Position numbers and translations under genes: made by a program
The notes under the pieces: model-generated
What the model saw: only the letters and a program-made list of their open reading frames with translations
Databases searched by the model: none
Told to the model about the DNA's origin: nothing
Assembly: GCA_034509495.1 (NCBI GenBank)
Contig: CM067525.1
Location: 16,989,552-17,053,551, forward strand
DNA from: Acestrorhynchus altus
Taxonomy: Eukaryota; Chordata; Actinopteri; Characiformes; Acestrorhynchidae
Length of the DNA: 64,000 nucleotides
Direction of reading: 5' to 3'
In this document: positions 55,072 to 64,000 of the stretch, one piece after another
Layout of the letters: each line of letters starts with the position of its first letter
Numbering within the stretch: position 1 is the stretch's first letter

Positions 55072-56300
55072 CCTACCACATTACATACAAGACCTCTAAC
55101 CCACCCCTAGATGATTTACTGGACCACTTTCTCCACTGTAGATCACCAACTGAACCTCTGACTCAACCCGCGATGTCCTGCTGTAATAAGGGCAGCACTG
55201 TAATAAAGCATTCCGAATGTTTTTCGAAATTCCTATAAATTCCCAACTTCCAGGGTCTCCCAAGACCAGCCTGAATTCAGAAGGCCGTGCCCAATTGTTG
55301 GTAGCTGGTGAATCTCCATCAGCGAGGGCCCCGGGCTTTGCATTGACGTTCCAGAGTCATCCGAACGCTGATCTTCAGTAAACGGTTGCAGATAAACGAC
55401 GCTCGGCTGTCGGTGGACGCGGCGCTGTCCGTGCGGCGGTTATTGCAGAGGTGGCCGGTGGGGTTTTATTAGTTGATCAGGGAGGGTGAGTTACAGCCAC
55501 GGTCCAGTTTTTCATTCTGCTAGTATTTCACCTCCTCCCTGACACCTGTACCGGCGTTCGGCAGGTGTTTGTATTACAAATCTGTCGTCCTCCAGCGAGC
55601 GAGCACCAAATCACTCGGATTGGTTTTCAGCTCCTCTCAGCTGACTTCAGATCAGTGTAACGACTGTCGCTTTTACCTGATTTAGCTCCTCCAGGATTCC
55701 AGCTCTCCCGTGAACGTAGGTCACACCGCATGACTGCCGTTTGTGGGTCGTGTGGCGGGAGAACAGGTGAGTCCTTCCACGAAATTGGGAGCGAATGGGT
55801 TTTTTTTTTTTTCCTGCTTGAAATTCTATTTTTGCCCAAAAACATTTTATTTTCCACCTCACCAACCTTTCCTTCATTTGCTCCTGGAGTTACAGCCCCG
55901 TGACACTGAGCGCGGGCTGGAAGGGAAAGTGACTTACGACGTGCTTTTTGTGAAATGAGCCGGGTTCACTTTTTTTTCTGATGAACAGAATGAAAACAGA
56001 TGCTTATTGTCACACTCGACTCGACAGATTTACATCTACTTCCAAGCCTTTAGCAGATACTCTCATCCAGAGTAAATAACCAGCACAGGGGCTGCATCAC
56101 TGAGACTCTGAAACCATATCTGTGTGGTCTCCATGACGACCGCAGGTAGGACGGAATTAAGAACAGAAGCTCTTACAGAATAACGTTTCCTAATGTCAAG
56201 ATCTTCTGCAAACACCAGATAAGAACTCGGGCACAGAGGTGTCCTAACGTTCCCTCAAACACTCCAAACTTCAGGAACACCTTGATGATGTCCTAATTTT
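55072..56300. other. Unique sequence, no gene recognised
   Basis: Moderately GC-rich with scattered CpGs at 55380-55450; otherwise nothing identifiable. Confidence 0.4.
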
Positions 56301-56324
56301 CCTGCATGAGACATGCTTGTACTA

Positions 56325-56735
56325 CTTCGGGACTCGACTTGAGACTTGCTGGGACGGACAAGACTTGATGTACTGACTTGAGGCTCCATGTGAGACTGGT
56401 CCACCAATTCAGGACTCGACTTGAGACCTGCCTGTACTGGCTTGGGACTTTTGAACTGCCTCAGAACTGCCTCAGGATTCTGACTGACTTCAGGGGACCT
56501 GGGACGTCAGGGGACGTGGGACTTGACTTGAGACCTGCCTGTACTGACTTGGGACTTTTGAACTGCCTCAGAACTGCCTCAGGAGTCTGACTGACTTCAG
56601 GGGACTTAGGACCTGCTTGTTTGGACGTGGGACTTGACTCGAGACCTGCCTGTACTAACCCAGGCCTGTGCCAAGGACTCGAGACTGGCCTGCACTGACT
56701 CCCCGTTGAGGCTTGAGTGTCAAGACTTTGAGGAG
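56325..56735. repeat. GGACTTGACTTGAGACCTGC repeat
   Basis: About eight copies of GACTTGAGACCTGCCTGTAC with variable fill; a roughly 120-base block including GGACTTTTGAACTGCCTCAG occurs twice (56443 and 56552). Confidence 0.87.
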
Positions 56736-56983
56736 TACTTGTTACTTACAGAGACGTGTTCTCACCCCTGCTAAGCCTTATGCTGAACACTCTGTGAGAT
56801 AAAGAGTGTAAAGAGTGTCTGACCCCTTTAAACATGATGTCCTTGAAGCAGCTGCTGTCCGTCCGGCTGTAATGAAAAAGAGAATTAGAGCAGAGCACAT
56901 GATGGAGCAGCATCCCAACGTCCAACAAGCCACCACCCTGCCACAAATCTGAACTCCTCCCGACGGAGAGATTAGAACGATGG

Positions 56984-56984
<1 letters not shown>

Positions 56985-57032
<48 letters not shown>

Positions 57033-57101
57033 CTTTCATTCCTCTCACTGTCTCCTGGTTTTCTCCAAGGTATCACAATCTTTCTTCTTTCCTCGTTTCC
57101 T

Positions 57102-57144
<43 letters not shown>

Positions 57145-57145
57145 T
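56985..57145. repeat. Two (CT)n runs
   Basis: (CT)n at 56986-57029 and 57105-57142. Confidence 0.94.
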
Positions 57146-57214
57146 GTCTGCAGGTAGAGTTAGTGGAGTCAGGTGACAAATTGCTACTTTAGCCTTGGAC
57201 TGCGCCCCATGACA

Positions 57215-57217
<3 letters not shown>

Positions 57218-57269
<52 letters not shown>

Positions 57270-57352
57270 GTTCCCATTTGTGGAGTGCTCCTGTCAAACA
57301 CACACTTTTCTATATTTCAGTGGGAACACTCTGCTCCTGTCTTCCTCTTGTG

Positions 57353-57407
<55 letters not shown>

Positions 57408-57549
57408 CTCAGAGGTGTGCAGTAGAGTACTTGTGACAGGTTTATGTAGGGTTCAGTATTTGCAGAGTGTGTGTGGTGATGGGTTAATGTTGTGTACTGA
57501 GGGGATTTAGTAGTGCTGAGGGTTTGATGGGAAGTCACTGCACCCCCCG

Positions 57550-57614
<65 letters not shown>
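57218..57614. repeat. Three (CA)n microsatellites
   Basis: Runs at about 57218-57262, 57356-57404 and 57551-57613, separated by unique sequence. Confidence 0.95.
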
Positions 57615-57694
57615 AAATTATCCAGCATTGTTATGAAGTATTCGAAAGCGAACAGTGTTTAACGGTAAAGTATCAGTGGAGTTATTAATGCTGC

Positions 57695-57980
57695 AGGGGT
57701 GATAATAATGATGGTGATGATGATGCATTGAGAAAGATAGTGTGGTAATAGTGATGATGTTGGTGATGGTGATGATAGATGTTGATAATGGTGATGGACG
57801 TGGTGATGTGATGTGATGAATCAATGTTGGGCGCTGGATGGACCATGTGATGATGGTGATTATGATACCGTGATGGCGGTGGTGATCACGGATGATGAAG
57901 CATGAGATAAAAAGATGGTGGTAATAGTGATGGTGAAGATAGTGGTGATGGTGATCATCAGTGTTCATGATGGTAATGGA
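57695..57980. repeat. GATGATGGTGATGGTGATGA-type triplet array
   Basis: Irregular GATGGT/GATGAT triplets for about 280 bases with interruptions. Confidence 0.88.
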
Positions 57981-58132
57981 TAGTGAAATTGCTGATGACA
58001 GGAGAGTAATGTCGGTGATGACAGTGGTGTTTCTCTTCGTTACTCTTCTTTTAAAACATTTTACTGCATCTCTCCTCCTTTCTGCCTGTGCTCATCTGTC
58101 TCTTTCTCTTCAGCTCTACTCCTCTACGTTTG

Positions 58133-58135
<3 letters not shown>

Positions 58136-58195
<60 letters not shown>

Positions 58196-58392
58196 GTAAT
58201 TTTTCCTGCTCTAGAACAGAGATTGGCACATCATAATCTATGCTTCCTGAGTAATAACTGTTCTGCTACAGTGGCTGAGGCTTTATCTATAACAGCATGG
58301 TCAGAAACACAGGGCGAGAGAGAGAGAAAGAAGAAGAAAGAAAAGAAGAAGAAAGAAGAAAGAAAGAAGAAAGAAAGAGAGAGAGAGAGAGA
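58136..58392. repeat. (CT)n run and (GAAA/GA)n run
   Basis: (CT)n at 58136-58192 and purine-rich AAGAAAGAAGAAAGAAAGAG at 58318-58392. Confidence 0.94.
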
Positions 58393-58589
58393 TGGGAGGC
58401 ATGAAACAAGACCTGGAAAATGTAGAGATGTATAAGTGGCTGCTTTGGACAAGATGACTTGGAGGAGGGATGGAAAAGTACAACACATACCACAGAAACA
58501 TCGACACCACGTGTGCATCTAGACTGCGATTAAACCACTGTCTCTACATCGGCACACCTCTGCGTCTACTCCTTTATGCACAGCTGCAC

Positions 58590-59055
58590 CATTTTCTACA
58601 TCTACACCCTCTGAACATCTACACCATCACGACATCTACCACATTGTCATCTATATCAACACCATCTCTACACCTACGCCATCTCTACCTCTACACCCTC
58701 TTTATATCTCTTCCATGTCTACACCTACCATCTCTACCTCTACACCCTCTTTATATCTCCTCCATGTCTACACCTACTCCATCTCTACACTCTACACCCT
58801 CTTTGCCTCATCCCCTCCATGTCTCATCTGCTCCATCTCTACCTCTACACCCACTCTTTATATCTCCTCCATCTCTACACCTACTCCATCTCTACCTCTA
58901 CACCCTCTTTATATCCCCTCCATGTCTCCATCTACTCCATCTCTACCTCTACACCCTCTTTATATCTCTCCATCTCTACACCTACTCCCATCTCTGCCTC
59001 TACACTTTCTCTTTATATCTCCTCCATCTCTACACCTACTCCATCTCTACTCCTT
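58590..59055. repeat. CTACACCTACTCCATCTCTA minisatellite
   Basis: About nine copies of a unit near 51 bp: CTACACCTACTCCATCTCTA, CCTCTACACCCTCTTTATAT, CTCCTCCATGT. All forward frames stay open (Ser/Leu/Pro/Tyr-rich) as a by-product. Confidence 0.93.
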
Positions 59056-59059
59056 TCTT

Positions 59060-60875
59060 GTTTAAACTAGGTCCGTTTGCTTTTCTTTGGTATGTAGCTC
59101 GGCTGGTTGGTGTTCCACTCTTCGACGACACCGGTTGGCTTTTTCTCGGCTGGTCTGCTTATCTTCACCCGTTTCATGTTAGGTTGTTTTTTTTCAGCTG
59201 TACTGAGTGTTTGTTTCTTCTTTGATTATGAATCCAGACTACGTGGCCTCCTGTTGTGGGGATTTCATTTCTCACACCTGTAAGTGTGGGTGGTGCTGTC
59301 CTGCTCTGATGTTGGCGCCGATAGTATGTGCTCTACGCGATTAAATAATGGTCTGGCTGTTTATTCTTCACACAGCTGGAAGAGAAATAGACTCCTGGGT
59401 GTTTTTCAAATTGTATTGAACCAGGGACTGATGTACTATTTTGTGATCCTGCTGTTCTGTTCCACAGTAACCATTGTTTGCTTCAAAGTAGCACTCTCCG
59501 TGTTTGTCTTTCCATGGACACTCGCTGACCTCCGTGTGCTAAGGAGCCAAACTCTTGAGCCTCCGACCCCTTGTCTTTTATTAAGTCCGTTAAGGAACGT
59601 CTGTCATTTGTGTGTGGGTGGAGTGAGAGAGAGAGAGAAGAAGAAGAGAGAAGAGAGAGAGGGAAAGTGACCTGATGTCAGTAATTGCATTAGAAAAACG
59701 CTTCAGTAGTTTTGAGCGCATGATCATAAAAATTACAGCCGGAGAGAAATTACCCACTGACTCCGACGTGATAACGACTGATTGAGCACAAAAGTAACAA
59801 ACTTGACCTTTAACACTCGACACTTATGAGTAACAAAAGCACTGGAGATGGAATGTTCCTGCTTTTTATCCGTACAAGTGCCGGCGTGAACACCGAAAAT
59901 ACACGCAGAACAATATTGAAAATAGGGGCACGTCAGAAAGACAGAGTGATATTAATATGATTGGCGAGTAGTGTGGCGGCAAACCAAACATGTTCCTCAA
60001 CCTGAACCCAGGCCTGGCTCCCAAAATGGCGATGGCCGAAGCCTAGGCGCCAAACCTGCCCCAAAACAGGCCACGGTAACCACAGAATAGCATCCAGGTG
60101 TTGGATCTCCGGTGAGCACTTCAGGACTGGATAGTCCGCCACTTACAGCCGAATTAGCACTTACTGTTGGCTGGGCAGCTCTGCGCCAGGGCAACCACGT
60201 TCGTCCTCCAGCACTTCCAGCGAGACCGTCCATGTCCTCAGTTGTGATTAGGACCTGTTAAACGGTAAAACGTGCTCTGAAGCCATGATCTACGCTCATT
60301 TAAAATGGCATTGTGGGAGAGTTTTGGTGTGGAACAGTGGCGTAGCAGCGAGGCGGAGATCAAGCTAATGGGCGGTCGAGGCGAAACTTTGCCTTTCTAT
60401 GCAAAAACAGTTTAACATTTAGCATATCAGTGCTTTATTGATTAACTGCCCACTTATCTATGCTCCCAGGCCTAATGGAATGACTCTGACTGCGGTGACT
60501 TCCGAGGTGATTTATGGATTGCGGTGGGGCTGAAGTATCACAACTCACTGCGCCGCTCTCAACCACACTCCAGATGCAAATGTAGCCCAACAAGCGTGGG
60601 CTGGTTCTACAGCTATAGATAATAAATATAGGTTATTATATTCCATTAAGCTGTAGACTCTTCATCCCCTCCACCGCTCTTTTATTTACCGTGGCTTTAA
60701 TGTATATTAATGATTATTAATATAAATGAGGCAGAACTTCCTCTAAGTTCGTTAAATGTCTGATCCTGAAGGCTGAACACCAGCGCCCTCTGTAGGATCG
60801 TGTCCAGCCCAGTGCACCTGACCCCACACATACTCCTGTCTGTAATCATCTAGAAAATCACAGAAAATCGATTAT
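59060..60875. other. Long unique stretch, possible regulatory islands
   Basis: No gene recognised. A 128-codon frame (59284-59670) has ordinary composition but no recognisable domain and ends in a GA-rich tail. Segments at 59680-59830 and 60420-60620 (with ATGCAAAT at about 60573) are complex and CNE-like. Confidence 0.35.
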
Positions 60876-60877
60876 GC

Positions 60878-60880
<3 letters not shown>

Positions 60881-60917
<37 letters not shown>
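60881..60917. repeat. (TG)n microsatellite
   Basis: About 18 repeats. Confidence 0.95.
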
Positions 60918-60919
<2 letters not shown>

Positions 60920-60934
60920 CTGCTCAGGGTGCTA

Positions 60935-61285
60935 CATCGGTGGGTTTTGATACCGCCTTTATGCTGATGACACTCAACTCATCCTCTCTTTACCCCCTTT
61001 TCTGGGGGGACACACGGGTCTCATGTCTCATTCCATATCTCAGCATGCCTCGATGATGTCTCATCGTCACCTCAAACTCAAACCCAGCAAGGAACCACTG
61101 TGGAACCACTGGTTCTCACCTCTGATCTTACCATTTCCTTTGAGAACTCACTGGTCACTCCATGTGTGCGAAGCACGGAGCGGGTGTATTGGTTGTGGAT
61201 GAGCGATTTAACGTTCTCGGCTCACGTTACTGACTTGTCGGTCATGCAGATGTTCTCCTTTACAACATCAGGAGAATTCCACCTT
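60935..61285 (+). mobile_element. LINE reverse transcriptase fragment (CR1/L2-like)
   Basis: At 60960-60980 the frame reads YADDTQL, the catalytic motif of non-LTR reverse transcriptases. Further on, across frameshifts, come LKLNPARN, NVLGSRY and a LLYNIRRI block, in the order expected for a CR1/L2 or Rex1-type LINE. The fragment is about 350 bases and disrupted. Confidence 0.8.
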
Positions 61286-61690
61286 TTCTGTCTCGAGAGG
61301 AGCTTAGGTGCTTGTCTCTTTTTCAGACTGAAATTCATCTCTTACCTGACATTGAAAGGTTTAGATTTATATTGAATCTTGTTGGTCTCAATCGACATTT
61401 TGTTTTAGTACATCTAAGCTCGAGGCCTTGAAGACCTCTGGATTGACCTCATCTAACTTAGTTGAGGATATCTTCTGGGTGAACAGCAATGCACTGATTC
61501 GCTCTGGATAAGTCTGTAACGTAAAACATGAGAATGCATAGCTTCCATTTTGTATGTAGCTATTGCCCTTTAGATCCTCAAATGTTTCCTGTTCATTTCC
61601 ATTTGAAGCCTCCGGTGAACAAGAATCCAGTTCCCTCACCTCATCACTTTCTCTAGTAATGTACTGTAGTGCGTGTACTTTGAGTAATTA
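61286..61690. other. Unique stretch, nothing recognised
   Basis: AT-moderate sequence. An 83-codon minus-strand frame (61388-61639) has no recognisable motif. Confidence 0.4.
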
Positions 61691-61694
61691 ATAG

Positions 61695-61696
<2 letters not shown>

Positions 61697-61761
<65 letters not shown>
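61697..61761. repeat. (TG)n microsatellite
   Basis: About 32 repeats. Confidence 0.97.
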
Positions 61762-61765
<4 letters not shown>

Positions 61766-62189
61766 TACAGTGTGTTTTATTGGGAACAGGCAAAAGTGAT
61801 GTGTAATGAAGCTGTAAATAAAACTGGAACACGGTGGATGATGTCACTCGTAAAGAAATATTAGAAGGACTGTAATCCTTATTGATGAGCTGCTCTTCAT
61901 TAGTATAAATGATGAACTCACTAATCTGTAGTGATTTATTAAGGAGCTGTGTTCAGGCCGGATTTCTGGAACATCTACATCAAATCCAGGTTGATTTTTT
62001 TTTTTTTTTTTGTAATGAAATCAGTTTTTTGCAAATCAGGTCCTAATCAGATCCTAACTGGATTCCGTTGGATCTATGCAATCGTTCTCACATTAGTCAC
62101 AATGTTACGTACAGCAATCCAGAAGTGACAGCAGTGCAGTGATCCAAGAAGGAGCACCAAAGCCTGCGAGCCAGTGCATATAATTAAAT

Positions 62190-62660
62190 ATGTTATTGTG
62201 TGAATTGTATATAGGAGTAGGAATATATAGTGTGTGTGTGCTATATATAGAATTATAGTGTATAATATGCAGTTGGTAGTGTATATATTTTACTATATAC
62301 AACATACGATTTTAGTGTAGTATGTAAATGATAATATAATTAGGGTATATAGTACAGTATGTAGTATATATAATGTAGCATTATATAATGCTGCACATAA
62401 GTATTGTGTGGTATGGAGTATTATAATTAATGAATAGTATATAGTATATAACCTTATATGGTAGCTATATCTATATATGGGTAATAATGTACTCTATGTG
62501 GTGTGTAGTGTACAGTGTGTATATGTATGTAGTGGAGTGTAATACTCTATATAGTATACATGTGAGTTGTAAATAGTGTGTAGTGTATAGTGTGAATAGC
62601 ATACAGTATGTGGAGTATGGTATTTGTAGTATATCATATATAAGCGTCGGTGTAGAGGAC
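62190..62660. repeat. TATAGTGTATAGTATGTAG-type degenerate array
   Basis: AT-rich, with GTATATAGTACAGTATGTAG-like phrases returning irregularly for over 450 bases. A poly-T run of 18 lies just upstream (about 61996-62013). Confidence 0.75.
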
Positions 62661-62783
62661 CCAGCATTCTTTCTGGCATTCTCTCTCCATATTGTAACTT
62701 CTGGCTCTGAGGTCTGTGTCCTTCCATCCTCTATTCATTCTTTCATTTCTACTTTACATTTCTCCACCAGTGTGTCCCTCTCT

Positions 62784-62789
62784 CTCTAT

Positions 62790-62829
<40 letters not shown>

Positions 62830-62996
62830 CTTTCTATATCTATGTAGGCAGTGATATTGTGTAGCATGGTCTGCAGGCTGTGGAGCACTATGACTGTATT
62901 TTCCAGCGTAATCTGCACATTTAGAATGCGGAACTAAATATAAACCACCATATTCCCCTCGTTATCGCTCTTCTTCCTCCCCTCTCTCTCTCACTC

Positions 62997-63032
<36 letters not shown>
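62784..63032. repeat. Two (CT)n runs
   Basis: (CT)n at about 62792-62826 and 62998-63031. Confidence 0.92.
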
Positions 63033-63033
<1 letters not shown>

Positions 63034-63070
63034 ATCTGTGTTTTGTTGTGTGCGTACTGCTCGGCTGATC

Positions 63071-63090
63071 GGCACACTGCTCAGTGTGCC
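63071..63090. other. Short inverted repeat GGCACACTGCTCAGTGTGCC
   Basis: Nine-base arms GGCACACTG / CAGTGTGCC separated by two bases. It could form a compact hairpin; no function is implied by the sequence alone. Confidence 0.7.
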
Positions 63091-63355
63091 ATGATATTGA
63101 CAGATTAAAAATCACCATCTAAGAGACCCATGAACCGTCCCCTCCACCACCTGAGGTGGGTACGGAAATGTGGCACGGCATTCATATTCAAAACAATTTT
63201 ACAATCTAGAGGAGCAGCAATAAATGAGAAAGCAAATAAACAAATAAACAAAGCAGGCGGCACAACAGAAGGCCCCCGAGGAAGCCGAGGGCCCCTGTGA
63301 CACACATGCTGATCTGTAAACCAGGAAGGGCTGCGGGGATGGGTGATTATCCCAA

Positions 63356-63387
<32 letters not shown>

Positions 63388-63590
63388 ATTTGTGGAGACA
63401 TGTGCTTGTGTTCCTTTATTTATTTAGTTACTGGCCTTGAGGTGAATGAACAGTGCGCCAATATGGAATACAGACAAATATTAGCCAAACAGTGAATATC
63501 TGTTCACAGATTAATGAGAGTTAGTCACAGTGAATGATTTTATGTGAAATATTGGGAAGATATTGGCCATCTGACGTGTATGGGGGTGCA
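63091..63590. other. Complex spacer with a (CA)n run
   Basis: 63100-63330 is non-repetitive and CNE-like (ATAAACAAATAAACAAAGCA includes forkhead-type cores). (CA)n at 63356-63381. No gene recognised. Confidence 0.35.
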
Positions 63591-63594
63591 TGTT

Positions 63595-64000
63595 TGCAGG
63601 AGAATATGGGTACAGGGTAGGGTGGGTAAGGTTTGGGTAGATAGCCGGGTACAGAGGGTAGGATAGGGTAAAGTTTGGGTAGAGTGTGGGTACAGAGGGT
63701 GAGATGAGTGGTTAGATTACCAAGTGTGGGTACAGAGGGTAGGATAGGGTAAAGTTTGGGAGAGTATGGGTGAGGGTGGGTAGAATCAGGTTGGAGAATA
63801 TGGGTACAGAAATTGGATGAGTAAAGTTTGGGGAAGTGCTATGGGTACAGAGGCGTAGGATAGGGTAAAGTTTGGGGAGAGTATGGGTACAGAGGGGTAG
63901 GATAGGGTGAAGTTTGGGGAGAGTATGGGTACAGAGGGGTAGGGTGGGAGTGGGTTTGAGTAGGTATGGGTACAGAGGGGTGGGATAAGTGGTTGGGAGG
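63595..64000. repeat. GGGTACAGAGGGTAGGATAG minisatellite running off the right edge
   Basis: About nine copies of a 38-45 bp unit GGGTACAGAGGGGTAGGATA, GGGTAAAGTTTGGGGAGAGT, AT. It continues past the window. Confidence 0.92.

Noticed and set aside
58470..59225. 251-codon Ser/Leu/Pro/Tyr-rich frame
   Set aside because: It translates a 51-bp tandem repeat and has no domain, splice or start support.
63595..64000. Telomere-like GGGTTA sequence
   Set aside because: The unit is a 38-45 bp minisatellite with GGGTA/GGGTAC words, not TTAGGG repeats.

Overview
The window looks like a chromosome segment from a teleost fish, probably an ostariophysan. It has GT-AG introns, CpG-island promoters, very abundant (CA)n/(CT)n microsatellites, dozens of minisatellites, decayed Tc1/mariner copies and a CR1/L2-like LINE fragment. 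The host assignment is inferred from this repeat style and from protein resemblance; no search was run.

Three protein-coding genes fill the left 28 kb. HPF1 (minus strand, 7027 to 2673, 8 coding exons, 349 aa) encodes the PARP1/2 cofactor that directs ADP-ribosylation to serine. MGARP (plus strand, 8803 to 14946, 6 coding exons, 424 aa, plus a probable 199-aa form ending in a read-through intron) encodes an acidic mitochondrial membrane protein. ELF2 (plus strand, 18511 to 27383) encodes an ETS transcription factor. It has two alternative first coding exons, matching the NERF-2 start (18511) and NERF-1 start (20170) of mammals, both spliced to a shared exon at 23738. All exon phases close exactly, which is the main support for the models. 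MGARP and ELF2 in tandem matches the human neighbourhood. HPF1 next to MGARP does not, so a synteny junction lies between 7.0 and 8.8 kb.

From about 28.5 kb to the right end I find no convincing gene. This stretch holds long tandem arrays (32.2-34.3, 34.9-36.6, 38.1-39.1, 42.1-42.9, 44.0-45.1, 58.6-59.1 and 63.6 kb to the edge), microsatellites, transposon remains, and islands of complex sequence that may be conserved non-coding elements (31.5-31.9, 45.1-45.4, 50.2-50.4, 51.0-53.4, 59.7-60.8, 63.1-63.3 kb). It reads as a gene desert.

The most unusual features concern how repeats and genes interact. Seven of about twenty splice acceptors use a (TG)n or (CT)n microsatellite as their upstream tract. 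An inverted pair of transposon copies flanks the shared ELF2 exon. Three minisatellite families recur at distant places in the window, two of them inverted. A diverged tandem duplication at 51-53 kb keeps near-identical short blocks, suggesting a duplicated regulatory element. All positions come from reading by eye; boundaries of degenerate arrays are approximate.
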